Positions 51,446 to 60,357 of a DNA stretch of 64,000 nt are shown in pieces. Positions within the stretch are counted from its first letter, which is position 1. Each line of letters opens with the position of its first letter. A program made the translations under genes and the position numbers. The stretch lies in assembly GCA_050633445.1 (NCBI GenBank), contig JBOEGN010000034.1:62001-126000 (forward strand), read 5' to 3'. The notes beneath the pieces were generated by a model, which was not told the origin of the DNA, searched no databases, and saw only the letters and a list, made by a program, of their open reading frames with translations. Source of the stretch: Thalassobius sp050633445 (GTDB taxonomy: Bacteria; Pseudomonadota; Alphaproteobacteria; Rhodobacterales; Rhodobacteraceae).

Positions 51446-52798
51446 TTAGACGACCTTGCCGGGGTTCATGATCCCTTTGGGGTCAAGTGCGGTTTTGATC
51501 GCGCGCATCGTGTCTAGCTCGGCCTCACTGCGCGAATGGCCCAACCAGTCGCGTTTAAGCGTGCCGACCCCATGTTCGGCCGAAATTGACCCGGAAAACC
51601 GCCGCACCTCGTCATAGATGATGGCATCCATCCGATGCAGTTCGGCCTCGTACTGTTCGGCGGTCAATCCGGGCAGATAGAGAATAGCATGGAGATTCCC
51701 ATCCCCCATGTGCCCAAAGAAATACGACTGAGTATCTGGCGAAGCCTCGGCAATTCCGGCTTTGCAGCGCGCCACAAATTCGGCCATGTCGCCCAACGGC
51801 AGGCTCACGTCGAAATTCATCAAAAGAGGCATGGCCGCATCCATGCGGTGCCCTTCACGTACGTCCCAGATTTCTTGGCATTCCGACAGGGAGCGCGGTA
51901 AAATCGCGTCCAGAATAAGCTCTTTCTCGAACGCGTGCTCCAGCAGCGCTTGCAGATCGCCTTCGGCCTCTAGGATCACGGTCATTTTGGGGGCTTCATC
52001 GAAAAACTGGCGTGCTTCCAGGGTGCAGTTTTTCTCAAAATAGTCCGGCCACATAGCCTCGAAAGCAGACACTGAAACATGCTCGCGCGCGAGGTTGAAA
52101 AAATCCACGGCTGCCGCGGGCGAGGCTAGCGCACATAGGGCCATTTCCTGAGCGCCCACAGCAGGGAACAGCCGAAAAACTGCGCGCGTAATCACCGCCA
52201 GCGCGCCTTCGGACCCGATCATAAGATTGCTTAGGTCGAACCCGGTATTGTCCTTGGTCGCCTTGTTCAAATGGGTCAGCACGCGCCCGTCGGCCATGAC
52301 CATTTCCAAGCCCAAAACATTGGCGCGCGTTGTGCCATATTTGATCGTGCGCAATCCGCCTGCATTCGTCGCGATCATGCCGCCAATCTGGCAACTGCCG
52401 CGTGCTCCGTAGTCGACGGGAAATATCAAATCCTGCTCGGCACAGGCGGTTTGAACCTGTTCCAGAATGCTTCCTGCTTTGACCGTTACAGTGGCTGACT
52501 GAGTGTCGATCTCCTCGATGCCAGACAGCCGGGAGAGCGACAGAACCATGTCTTCAGCTCTCGGATTGGCCCCACCTGCAAGCCCGGTCAACCCGCCTTG
52601 GGGAACCACCGTTTGGCCCGCCGCATAACAGGCGGCCAGACAGGCGCTTACCTGGTCGACCGTATTGGGGCGCATCACCGCAGTTGGGGTAAAACGTCCG
52701 GTGCGGCTTTCGTCTGTGCGACAGGCCGCGCGTGCATCCTCGGCGACGAGGAACCCCTTGTCGCCGAGGATGGTTTTCAGGTCGTCAAACAGAGTCAT
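51446..52798 (-). CDS. FAD-binding oxidase (GlcD/D-2-hydroxyacid dehydrogenase type)
   Basis: 450 residues with a PCMH FAD domain (VVPQGGLTGLAGGANPRAED, VDYGARGSCQIGGMIATNAG, GLRTIKYGTTRANVLGLEMV) and the FAD-oxidase C domain with YFFGHMGDGNLHAILYL and ISAEHGVGTLKRDW. This family oxidises D-lactate, glycolate, D-2-hydroxyglutarate and similar 2-hydroxy acids to 2-oxo acids. It overlaps the amidinotransferase-fold gene by four bases. Its position suggests an unusual 2-hydroxy acid, possibly with a guanidino group, feeding the ThDP decarboxylase; that is inference. Confidence 0.88.
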   Translation of the reverse strand: MTLFDDLKTILGDKGFLVAEDARAACRTDESRTGRFTPTAVMRPNTVDQVSACLAACYAAGQTVVPQGGLTGLAGGANPRAEDMVLSLSRLSGIEEIDTQSATVTVKAGSILEQVQTACAEQDLIFPVDYGARGSCQIGGMIATNAGGLRTIKYGTTRANVLGLEMVMADGRVLTHLNKATKDNTGFDLSNLMIGSEGALAVITRAVFRLFPAVGAQEMALCALASPAAAVDFFNLAREHVSVSAFEAMWPDYFEKNCTLEARQFFDEAPKMTVILEAEGDLQALLEHAFEKELILDAILPRSLSECQEIWDVREGHRMDAAMPLLMNFDVSLPLGDMAEFVARCKAGIAEASPDTQSYFFGHMGDGNLHAILYLPGLTAEQYEAELHRMDAIIYDEVRRFSGSISAEHGVGTLKRDWLGHSRSEAELDTMRAIKTALDPKGIMNPGKVV

Positions 52799-53718
52799 GC
52801 CGCGCGGCGCAGCGCCTGCGCCATGCAGTGAATGCCACCGCCAGTTTTAGAGATTTCGGACATATCCACCTCGGCCACTTCGAACCCACGCGCCTTGAGC
52901 TTGTCGATCAGCGTGCGCGAATGGGACGGAATGATAACACGATCATTGCCCAATGACATGAAGTTACAGCCCAAATCCATCGTGTCGCGGAACGGCACGT
53001 CGACGATCTCGTGACCTTTGGCTTTCAGCCAGTCCACAATCTCGGGCTCAGTGCAATCCAGGCAGACAGCCGTCAGCTTGTCTGCGATCGGCACGACCAT
53101 CAGGTCGATATGGACATAGTAGGGGTCGAAATAGGCCATGCGGACTTCCCAGCCTTCTTGGCGCATCCAGTCGGCAACCTGATTGGCGGCATCGTCTTCG
53201 GTGCGCTCGCCGCCACAGCCCAGCAGCAGAACGCCCTCTTCGATCACGTTGAAATCACCGCCTTCGAAGGCGCCTTTGGTGACCATGTCATAGATCGGAA
53301 TGCCCAGCTTTTCATAGTTGCGGATCGCAGCATAGTTTTCACCGCGGCGCCAGGATTGAGACATCGCGGTAATAATCGCGCCGTAAGGCGTCATCACCGA
53401 GCTGTCGCGGGTGTAAACCTGCATGGGCAATTCCGTTTCGGGACCAACCATATGCACGTTGACGCCGAAATGCTCATAAGCGCTGACCAGTTCGGCATGC
53501 TGCGCCTGTGCGACCTGAATGTTGGAGGGGTTCTCGCGCAGATGCTTGCGCGACAACGAGCTTGTCGCCAAATGGCGCAGGCTGGCGGGGGAGCCCAGTA
53601 GAACATCCGTCAGCGGATCGGTTTCGTTCTTAAAACCCCAATTGGTTAGCGGCGCAGTGCCCCCATTCGGGTTGCGACGCTGAAGCTCAAACGGGTCCAT
53701 ATTCGGGACTTTGTTCAT
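52795..53718 (-). CDS. Amidinotransferase/DDAH-fold guanidino-modifying enzyme
   Basis: 307 residues of the pentein (guanidino-group-modifying) fold. Catalytic landmarks: QVYTRDSSVMTPYGA (Asp105), FEGGDFNVIEEG (Glu152, Asp155), YVHIDLMVVP (His203) and GGGIHCMAQALRR with the nucleophile Cys298. Members include dimethylarginine hydrolases, arginine deiminases and amidinotransferases. Because the neighbouring gene encodes a carbamoylase-type hydrolase, I favour a deiminase that turns a guanidino acid into a ureido acid. A good AAGGAAGG precedes the ATG. The substrate is not proven. Confidence 0.88.
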   Translation of the reverse strand: MNKVPNMDPFELQRRNPNGGTAPLTNWGFKNETDPLTDVLLGSPASLRHLATSSLSRKHLRENPSNIQVAQAQHAELVSAYEHFGVNVHMVGPETELPMQVYTRDSSVMTPYGAIITAMSQSWRRGENYAAIRNYEKLGIPIYDMVTKGAFEGGDFNVIEEGVLLLGCGGERTEDDAANQVADWMRQEGWEVRMAYFDPYYVHIDLMVVPIADKLTAVCLDCTEPEIVDWLKAKGHEIVDVPFRDTMDLGCNFMSLGNDRVIIPSHSRTLIDKLKARGFEVAEVDMSEISKTGGGIHCMAQALRRAA

Positions 53719-53736
53719 GGTCTGCCTTCCTTTTCC

Positions 53737-55323
53737 TTAATAGCCATTAGACGGGATCCACCAATCGAACCCGCGCGGTGTTGTGATGTATTCGGGCCAA
53801 CGAAAATCAATCGGCGGCTCGTAGTCGCACAGCGGAGCGATCCATTGATCGCCATCAACGCCGCCTCCGGTGCGGGTCTTGAACTCGGCCCACATTTCCG
53901 AGCGCAAGGTGTCGTTCGTCAGAATATCAAGTGCCGTCACGGCCAGCACCTTGGCGGCCGTCATGATCATCGGATCAATGGTTTCAGGCATGCCGCCCAA
54001 TGCGTTCAGAACCCAGTTCGGATAGGCATAGCCCGCTGGGGCCTTCAGCGCGGGGCGACCAATATACAGCCGCGCAGTCGGCGCGTGCCAAGTCAATTCG
54101 GTATAGTCGTCCGAGGTCGAATTCTTCTGCTCGGGCAACAGGGTCCGGCGCAATTGGCGCTCTGCCTCGATGGGATCAATCAGCTCTTCTATGGCGGGCA
54201 GGAAAGGGGCCTCCATCGGCTCCAGCCCCAGATTTTTCTGGATCGCGCGCGCCTTTTCTTTGGCCGCATCCCCCCATTTGGGCGCACCTACGGTTTGCAG
54301 CGCGTCCCAGACAGATTGCGCCAAACGATGATTGGCCAACCCCGGACGAGATTTGCACACCCAATGCCGTTCCCACCGACATCCGGTCATCGCGGCCGCA
54401 GCCTCGGCGTTGCGGTCCAGGCAGGCGGTGAGGCGCTCGGCCATGGCCAAGGTCGGCACCCGCATCATGTATTGAAGATCCGCAAGGCTTGCTGGCAGAT
54501 TGTCCGCCGTGGCCTGGCCGGCGGTCAGGATCGCCTCGGACAGGGACCAGCCCCCATCGTGGGGCAGCATCGACTCACGCAGTGATTTCGAGCTCATATA
54601 CATGAGGTTCAGCGCGTCATTTGCCCCCGGCGCGCGCACATCGCTATGGCTTTGCGGGATCGGTGTCGCGGTGTCGCTGGCCCAGTTTTCCGCACCATCG
54701 CAGATAAAGCGATAGATCATCGAATAGGCCGCGCCGCAATGGGTGTCCCAGCGCACAGTGTTGCACATCGGGTCCATGTAATAGGGGTGAAAGGACAAGA
54801 TCGCGGCCAAGCCGTCATAATATCCTTTGGCCGCGTGGATAGGCTTGGAGCCGCGCACTTTTTCGGCCGGTTCCCCGGTGAAACGGATGCCTCCGGGGAT
54901 GTTGTGGGTCTCCATCGCGCGTTTCAGCGCCAAGGCGCCGCCCAACGCGCCAACGCCCAGCCCCGAATGCGGATCGGTGTGACCGCCCGCTGTTCGGGAC
55001 AGGCCTTCGCGTGGTTTTTCCTCGGTCGCGGCGGCCTGACAGTTGCCGGGAATGCCATCATATTCGGCATAAAGCCCGATCATTGGCCCATCACCATTGC
55101 GCCATTCGGCACAAAAGGCAGTGGGCATCCCGGCAGAGCCTTCTTCGACCGTAAAACCCTGTTCGCGCAAGAAATTCACATACCATTCGCACGACCGGTA
55201 TTCGCGCCATGCCGTCTCGCCAAACTCGAAAATCGTCCGAGCGGCAGCAGAAAGCGTGTCGCGCATCTGATCCACTGCTGACAGAGCGGTTTCATGGAGT
55301 TCGGGGCGTGTGGTTTGGGTCAT
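53737..55323 (-). CDS. M20 family amidohydrolase (AbgB-like)
   Basis: 528 residues, longer than most M20D peptidases (about 400) but normal for the AbgB branch. Landmarks: IFEFGETAWREYRSCEWYVN, MIGLYAEYDGIPGNCQAAAT (metal Asp region), GGHTDPHSGLGVGALGGALA, IRFTGEPAEKVRGSKPIHAA and SDDYTELTWHAPTARLY. AbgB cleaves p-aminobenzoyl-glutamate, and relatives cleave other N-acyl or amide bonds. It is the first gene of the minus operon, divergent from the LysR gene, and may release the guanidino compound from a conjugate. Confidence 0.85.
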   Translation of the reverse strand: MTQTTRPELHETALSAVDQMRDTLSAAARTIFEFGETAWREYRSCEWYVNFLREQGFTVEEGSAGMPTAFCAEWRNGDGPMIGLYAEYDGIPGNCQAAATEEKPREGLSRTAGGHTDPHSGLGVGALGGALALKRAMETHNIPGGIRFTGEPAEKVRGSKPIHAAKGYYDGLAAILSFHPYYMDPMCNTVRWDTHCGAAYSMIYRFICDGAENWASDTATPIPQSHSDVRAPGANDALNLMYMSSKSLRESMLPHDGGWSLSEAILTAGQATADNLPASLADLQYMMRVPTLAMAERLTACLDRNAEAAAAMTGCRWERHWVCKSRPGLANHRLAQSVWDALQTVGAPKWGDAAKEKARAIQKNLGLEPMEAPFLPAIEELIDPIEAERQLRRTLLPEQKNSTSDDYTELTWHAPTARLYIGRPALKAPAGYAYPNWVLNALGGMPETIDPMIMTAAKVLAVTALDILTNDTLRSEMWAEFKTRTGGGVDGDQWIAPLCDYEPPIDFRWPEYITTPRGFDWWIPSNGY

Positions 55324-55468
55324 TGGTTTGAAATCTCGCGTCTCGAAAAGGGGCGAATAGCCCTCTCTTCAGTCTCAGCGATACCGGGTCTTTTTGCGCT
55401 CGAAAAGTGAAACTAATTCTTATAGACGGGTAAAAAAATTTGCCATTGATCCCATCGCAGGAGGCCAT

Positions 55469-56344
55469 ATGAGAGTCCCATCCACCCAGGCGCTGCGCGC
55501 GCTCGAAGCTTTTTCCAGGCACGGAACCGTGTGGCAGGTCGCCGAAGAACTGAACCTGACCCGCAGCGCGGTTAGTCACCAATTGCGCGGTCTGGAGCGT
55601 GATCTTGGGTTCAAGATCATGGAGAAAAATGGCACGAGCGTCGAGATAACGCCCCGTGGTCGCGCCTATGCCAAAGACGTCCGAAAGGCGCTTAATATTC
55701 TTGTAGAATCAATGACGCTGAACGCCTCGCGGGGGCTATCGGGTAAGATCCGGATCAGCTGCCCGGCGGGGCTTTCTGCCAGTTGGCTCAGCCCGCATAT
55801 GGGCACTTTTGTCGAGGCGCACCCAGACATTATTCCCGAGCTTGTGACGCCGAGAAAACTGGACGATTACTCTACCCCAGACGTTGATATCTTTATTGTT
55901 TTTGGCAAAGAGCCAAAGGTGAAATCCAAGCTATTAAGGCGTGTGGAGTTCGCGCCGTTGTGCAGCCCCTCGTATCTTAACAAATTCGATGGCTTCACTG
56001 ATCGGCGCAGCTTGTCGCAGGCAACGCTTATCCATATTGCGGATTATCAGGACTGGGAGGAGTGGCTGGTCGGGGCCTCTTTGCCGGTCAGTTCTGCGCA
56101 TCGGGGAATCATTTTTTCGGACATGAATTTGGCGTATACTGCGGCTCTGGCCTCGCAAGGTATTCTGGTCGGGGATGAGTTTGTTTGCTTTGATGCCATG
56201 CGTCGGGGCTTGTTGGTGCGCCCGTTTGAATTTGTTGTGCAGTCCGAAGCGGCCTATTACCTTGTCCCCTCGGCGCGCAGCCACGAGAATCCATTGATTG
56301 ATGCTTTTTTGCTCTGGATGGAAGGCGTGCTGTCTACAAATTAG
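55469..56344 (+). CDS. LysR family transcriptional regulator
   Basis: 291 residues from the ATG at 55469 behind GGAGG. The HTH is LRALEAFSRHGTVWQVAEEL with LTRSAVSHQLRGLERDLGFK, followed by the linker and a periplasmic-binding-like effector domain (ISCPAGLSASWLSPHMGTFV, SPSYLNKFDGFTDRR, ASQGILVGDEFVCFDAMRRG). It resembles the GcvA-type branch. Placed between the divergent hydrolase operon and the transporter operon, it most likely controls both; the 145 bases before it would contain the shared control region. Confidence 0.93.
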   Translation: MRVPSTQALRALEAFSRHGTVWQVAEELNLTRSAVSHQLRGLERDLGFKIMEKNGTSVEITPRGRAYAKDVRKALNILVESMTLNASRGLSGKIRISCPAGLSASWLSPHMGTFVEAHPDIIPELVTPRKLDDYSTPDVDIFIVFGKEPKVKSKLLRRVEFAPLCSPSYLNKFDGFTDRRSLSQATLIHIADYQDWEEWLVGASLPVSSAHRGIIFSDMNLAYTAALASQGILVGDEFVCFDAMRRGLLVRPFEFVVQSEAAYYLVPSARSHENPLIDAFLLWMEGVLSTN

Positions 56345-56468
56345 GCGGAAGAAAAACTTCTCTCCTTAAGGTGAAAAAAATTACCCGTTGCAGGGAAATT
56401 GTTTCATTTGTTCGCAAGGCCTTTTTGAGCTTAGCCTAACCACAACCTTTACATCCGGGAGCCAAACC

Positions 56469-57521
56469 GTGACGCAAGAAACGGATATTGAAGCGTTCGA
56501 AATCGGAAAAGACTACGGTCAATTTTCCGCGCTGAACGATGTCTCTATGTCGATCCCCCAGGGGGAATTCTTAACCTTGCTGGGGCCGTCGGGGTCGGGC
56601 AAGACCACCTTCCTTATGATCCTGGCAGGGTTCGAATCCGCCACTCGTGGCGACATCCTGTTTGGCGGTGCGCGCATCACCAAAGCCCCGGCAGAAGAGC
56701 GCGGGTTTGGCATGGTGTTTCAGGGCTATGCGCTTTTCCCGCATATGACCGTCGAAGAGAATATCGCCTTTCCCCTCAAAATTCAGAAACGCTCGTCTGC
56801 GCAGATCAAGGCCCGAGTGTCCGAGATGGTCGAGCTGATGGGACTGACCGGGCATAGCCACAAGCGCGCCAACGGATTGTCGGGCGGTCAGCAGCAACGC
56901 GTCGCCTTGGCACGCGCGCTGGCCTATGAACCGCCTGTTTTGTTGCTGGATGAGCCGTTTTCAGCGCTGGACAAAAACCTGCGTGAACAGATGCAAGAAG
57001 AGATGCGCCGTATTCACCAAGAGTTGGGCACCACCTTTGTTTTTGTGACCCATGATCAAAGCGAAGCCCTGGCCCTGTCGGAACGGATCGCGATTTTTGA
57101 CAAGGGGCATTTGCAGCAGATCGGCGCACCGACCGAGGTTTACGATAGCCCGCAGAGTCAGTTCGTGGCCGAGTTCCTGGGTGACATCAATATCTTCGAC
57201 GTTTCTGTCGACAAAGACATCGCTCGGTTCGAGGGGCAGGCGCTGCGCGTCGTTCCGCCCAAGACCGGACACAGCGGTCAAAAGCTGGCAATTCGGCCCG
57301 AATATATGTCGCTGGATCTGGCGCAGGACACCAGCCGCAACAGCCTGCGCTGCACGTTGGTCGATCAAGTCTACAAAGGGGCGCATACCCGGTTGAGCAT
57401 GGTCACTCAGGGCGGTGCTCCGATGATCATCGACCTGCCAACCCCGCAATTGCCCGATGGTCTTTCGCGAGAGATGCCAGTCTGGGCCAGCTGGGACACA
57501 GAGCGCGGGCTTATCCTCTAA
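56469..57521 (+). CDS. ABC transporter ATP-binding protein (PotA-like)
   Basis: 350 residues from a GTG at 56469 behind GGGAG; the longer frame to 56388 lacks a ribosome binding site. Walker A GPSGSGKTT, Q-loop MVFQGYALFPHMTVEENIAF, signature LSGGQQQRVALARALAYEPP, Walker B LLLDEPFSALDKNLR, switch His in FVFVTHDQSEALAL, and a TOBE domain at the end (LAIRPEYMSLDL). Drives the spermidine/putrescine-type importer encoded downstream. Confidence 0.92.
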   Translation: MTQETDIEAFEIGKDYGQFSALNDVSMSIPQGEFLTLLGPSGSGKTTFLMILAGFESATRGDILFGGARITKAPAEERGFGMVFQGYALFPHMTVEENIAFPLKIQKRSSAQIKARVSEMVELMGLTGHSHKRANGLSGGQQQRVALARALAYEPPVLLLDEPFSALDKNLREQMQEEMRRIHQELGTTFVFVTHDQSEALALSERIAIFDKGHLQQIGAPTEVYDSPQSQFVAEFLGDINIFDVSVDKDIARFEGQALRVVPPKTGHSGQKLAIRPEYMSLDLAQDTSRNSLRCTLVDQVYKGAHTRLSMVTQGGAPMIIDLPTPQLPDGLSREMPVWASWDTERGLIL

Positions 57522-57557
57522 CAAACCAAAATAACCAAACTCATCAGGGAGTTAAAA

Positions 57558-58670
57558 ATGTCAGAACACTTCAATAAAGACTGCCAAGAAATCCTAAAGC
57601 ATCGCCTGGCACGTGGTGAAATGTCCCGGCGCGGCTTCATGCGCGGCATGGCGCTTTTGGCTGGGACCAGCGCGCTTGGTCTGAGCGCGAAAGATGCATA
57701 TGCGGCCGGCGATCAACTTGTTTTTGTCAACTGGGGCGGTGACGCGGTCAGTGCGATGGGCAAGGCCTTTGGCGAACCCTTCACTGCCCAGACAGGCATC
57801 AAGGTTTTGATCGACGGCGCAGGCCCGACCGAAGGCGCCATCACAGCGCAGGCCGAAGGCGGCAAACCGACCTGGGACATGGTGGATTGCGACCCGTTCT
57901 CGGGGCAGGCTCTTGGCAAAAAGGGCTTTATGGAGCCGATCGACTATAGCGTGGTCGACAAATCCAAAATGCGCGACGGCTTTGGCTGGGAATATGCGGC
58001 CTCCAGCTATTTCTATTCCTATGTCATTGCCTATGACAAAACTCAGTTCGACACGCCGCCGACGTCGATGGCAGACTTCTTTGATGTCGAAAACTTCCCC
58101 GGAAAACGTGCCATGTACAAATGGGGCGTAGGTGTCTGGGAGGCCGCATTGCTGGCAGATGGCGTTGCGCCAGAAGACCTGTATCCGCTGGACCTGGATC
58201 GCGCGCATGCGAAAATCGAAGGCTTTAAAGAGCATATCGGCGGGTTCTGGGGGGGTGGCGCTGAAAGCCAATCCATGCTTCTGAACGGCGATGTGTCCAT
58301 GGCGATCATCTGGAACACGCGCGCCAGCCTGCTGGAACAAGACACTGACGGCGACGTTGGGTTCCTGTGGCAGGACGGCGTTCTGGCCCCGGCATCGACC
58401 GGCGTGCTGAAAAACAACCCCGGTGGCAAAGAGAACGCGATGAAATTCATTGCATCGGCGCAAGATCCGGCTGCTCAGGCCGAGCTGTTCCGTCTGTTGG
58501 GCAATGGCCCGGCCAACCCGGCCGCAGACGCGCTTTTGACTGACGAGGAAAAACGCCTTAACCCGGTCGATCCGCAGAACTTTGCGGCTCAGATTCCGCT
58601 TGATATGGCGTGGTACGAAGAAAACTACGGTGCCGCACTCGATACCTACCTGAACCTGATTTCTTCGTAA
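57558..58670 (+). CDS. Polyamine-type ABC transporter substrate-binding protein
   Basis: 370 residues of the PotD/PotF-like (SBP_bac_8) class. The N-region MSRRGFMRGMALLAGTSALG has a twin-arginine motif, so Tat export is likely. The mature part shows QLVFVNWGGDAVSAMGKAFG, GKPTWDMVDCDPFSGQALGK, AASSYFYSYVIAYDKTQFDT and GVGVWEAALLADGVAPEDLY. A strong AGGGAG precedes the ATG. In view of the catabolic neighbours, guanidino compounds such as agmatine, arginine derivatives or guanidinobutyrate are candidate ligands. Confidence 0.9.
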   Translation: MSEHFNKDCQEILKHRLARGEMSRRGFMRGMALLAGTSALGLSAKDAYAAGDQLVFVNWGGDAVSAMGKAFGEPFTAQTGIKVLIDGAGPTEGAITAQAEGGKPTWDMVDCDPFSGQALGKKGFMEPIDYSVVDKSKMRDGFGWEYAASSYFYSYVIAYDKTQFDTPPTSMADFFDVENFPGKRAMYKWGVGVWEAALLADGVAPEDLYPLDLDRAHAKIEGFKEHIGGFWGGGAESQSMLLNGDVSMAIIWNTRASLLEQDTDGDVGFLWQDGVLAPASTGVLKNNPGGKENAMKFIASAQDPAAQAELFRLLGNGPANPAADALLTDEEKRLNPVDPQNFAAQIPLDMAWYEENYGAALDTYLNLISS

Positions 58671-58684
58671 CAGGTTTGATTAAG

Positions 58685-58722
58685 CCCGCCGTCTGACACC
58701 AGCAATTTTGTTGGACGGTGGG
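58685..58722 (+). other. Intercistronic hairpin after the binding-protein gene
   Basis: Arms CCCGCCGTC and GACGGTGGG (one G-T pair) around a 20-base loop, between the binding-protein and permease genes. It resembles the stem in the sugar ABC operon and would likewise favour a high binding-protein level. Confidence 0.55.
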
Positions 58723-58739
58723 TGCAAAGGACACCCCAT

Positions 58740-59549
58740 ATGCGCGCCCGTATATTCCTCCTCTCGCCGCTACTTCTGTTCCTTCTGGTGACGTATCTGT
58801 TGCCGTTTTGGGGGGTGATGCAGCTGAGCGTGACAAAGCCCGAACTGGGGCTTGGCAACTACAGCACAGCCCTGACAGACGAGCTGTTGATCAACGTGAT
58901 TTTCCGTACGTTACGGATATGTGTCGCGGTGACGGTGTTGTCGGTGGTTCTGGCCTATGTGGTGACCTTTCTTTGGGTGCGCGGCAGTAAAACCACGCGG
59001 CTATTGGTCGAGATTTGTATCATGATTCCGTTTTGGATTTCGGTACTTAGCCGGGCCTTTGGCTGGATCGGGCTTCTGTCCAATCGCGGGATGCTGAATA
59101 CCTCGCTCAAGGATCTGGGCCTGGGTGGTCTGCCCTTTAGCCTGGTCAATAACGAGATTGGTGTGGTCATTGGGATGACCCATTTCCTGATCCCCTTTGC
59201 CGTTTTCCCGCTGGCCAGTTCGATGCGCGCCGTAGACGAGCGTGTGCTGATGGCCGCGGTCGGCATGGCCGCCTCGCGTCTGCGCATCTTTTGGCAGATT
59301 TTCGTGCCCATGACCAAAAGCGGCATCATCGGCGCGGCTTTGTTGGTCTTTGTGTTTTCCATGGGCTTTTACATCATGCCCGCGCTGTTGGGCGGTGGCA
59401 AAAGCGTCATGGTCGCCGAGCTGATCTACCTGCGGATTTTCCAGATCCCACAATGGGGATTGGCCGCCGCGATGTCCGTCCTGTTGATGATCTTTATCGG
59501 AGGCTTCCTTGTGGCCTTGATCCGTCGTAACGGAGGTGACTTCAAATGA
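58740..59549 (+). CDS. ABC transporter permease (PotB-like)
   Basis: 269 residues, six helices. The start is the ATG at 58740 behind AAAGGA; a GTG at 58722 lies inside the hairpin. The EAA loop reads AAVGMAASRLRIFWQIFVPM, and VEICIMIPFWISVLSRAFGW is typical of PotB/PotH proteins. Partner of the next permease gene, which overlaps by four bases. Confidence 0.92.
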   Translation: MRARIFLLSPLLLFLLVTYLLPFWGVMQLSVTKPELGLGNYSTALTDELLINVIFRTLRICVAVTVLSVVLAYVVTFLWVRGSKTTRLLVEICIMIPFWISVLSRAFGWIGLLSNRGMLNTSLKDLGLGGLPFSLVNNEIGVVIGMTHFLIPFAVFPLASSMRAVDERVLMAAVGMAASRLRIFWQIFVPMTKSGIIGAALLVFVFSMGFYIMPALLGGGKSVMVAELIYLRIFQIPQWGLAAAMSVLLMIFIGGFLVALIRRNGGDFK

Positions 59550-60355
59550 CCTTTTTCCGGGCTGGTCCCATTCTGTCGCTTTTCGGAGCCTTGGTTTCGG
59601 TCTTTTTGATGCTGCCGCTGGTGTCGGTGATCCCGATTAGTTTCACGCCGAAACGCTTTGTCAGCATGCCCAAAGGCGATTGGTCTTTGCGCCATTACGA
59701 AGCGCTGTTTTCCGATCCCGTTTGGGGGGCGAGCGTGCTGATGTCGCTCAAAGTTGGGCTTGTGGCAGCAGGTTTGGCCACATTGCTGGCGCTGCTCTTT
59801 GCGCTTGGCATCTGGATGATGCGCCCGCGGTTTTCCGGGGCCATGATTGGCACGGCGCTTTTGCCGATGATGGCGCCTCCGGTGGTGTCCGCTCTGACCT
59901 TGTATTTCTTTCTCAAAGATCTCTCGGATATCAATTCTATCGTGGGCTATGACACATGGTTGGGGGTGGCTGTCGCCCATACCGTCATGGTCGCACCCTA
60001 TGCTGTGGTGATCCTTTTCGTTTCCCTGTCTCAGTTCGATCGCAAAGTCGATATGGCCGCGCGGTCCATGGGCGCAAGTGTTTGGACCCGCATCACCCAA
60101 GTGATCATCCCCAATATCAAATTTGGCATCGCGGGCGCGTTTCTGATGAGCTTTGTTTTGTCATGGGATGAGATCGGCGTGACGCTGTTTGTGACCTCGG
60201 TCAATGCGATCACCTTGCCGCGTCGCATGTGGATGGGGCTTCGGGACAATGTGGACCCGGCCGTTGCGGCGTTGTCTGTTTTGATCATTGTGCTGGTCAG
60301 CGTCGTTATCATCTTGCGTGCGTTGCACACCCATTTCGGCTCTCGGACCAAATAA
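59546..60355 (+). CDS. ABC transporter permease (PotC-like)
   Basis: 269 residues, six helices. The EAA loop is AARSMGASVWTRITQVIIPN, and SFVLSWDEIGVTLFVTS is the usual PotC/PotI sixth-helix region. The ATG overlaps the preceding TGA. It completes the importer. Confidence 0.92.
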   Translation: MTFFRAGPILSLFGALVSVFLMLPLVSVIPISFTPKRFVSMPKGDWSLRHYEALFSDPVWGASVLMSLKVGLVAAGLATLLALLFALGIWMMRPRFSGAMIGTALLPMMAPPVVSALTLYFFLKDLSDINSIVGYDTWLGVAVAHTVMVAPYAVVILFVSLSQFDRKVDMAARSMGASVWTRITQVIIPNIKFGIAGAFLMSFVLSWDEIGVTLFVTSVNAITLPRRMWMGLRDNVDPAVAALSVLIIVLVSVVIILRALHTHFGSRTK

Positions 60356-60357
60356 TC

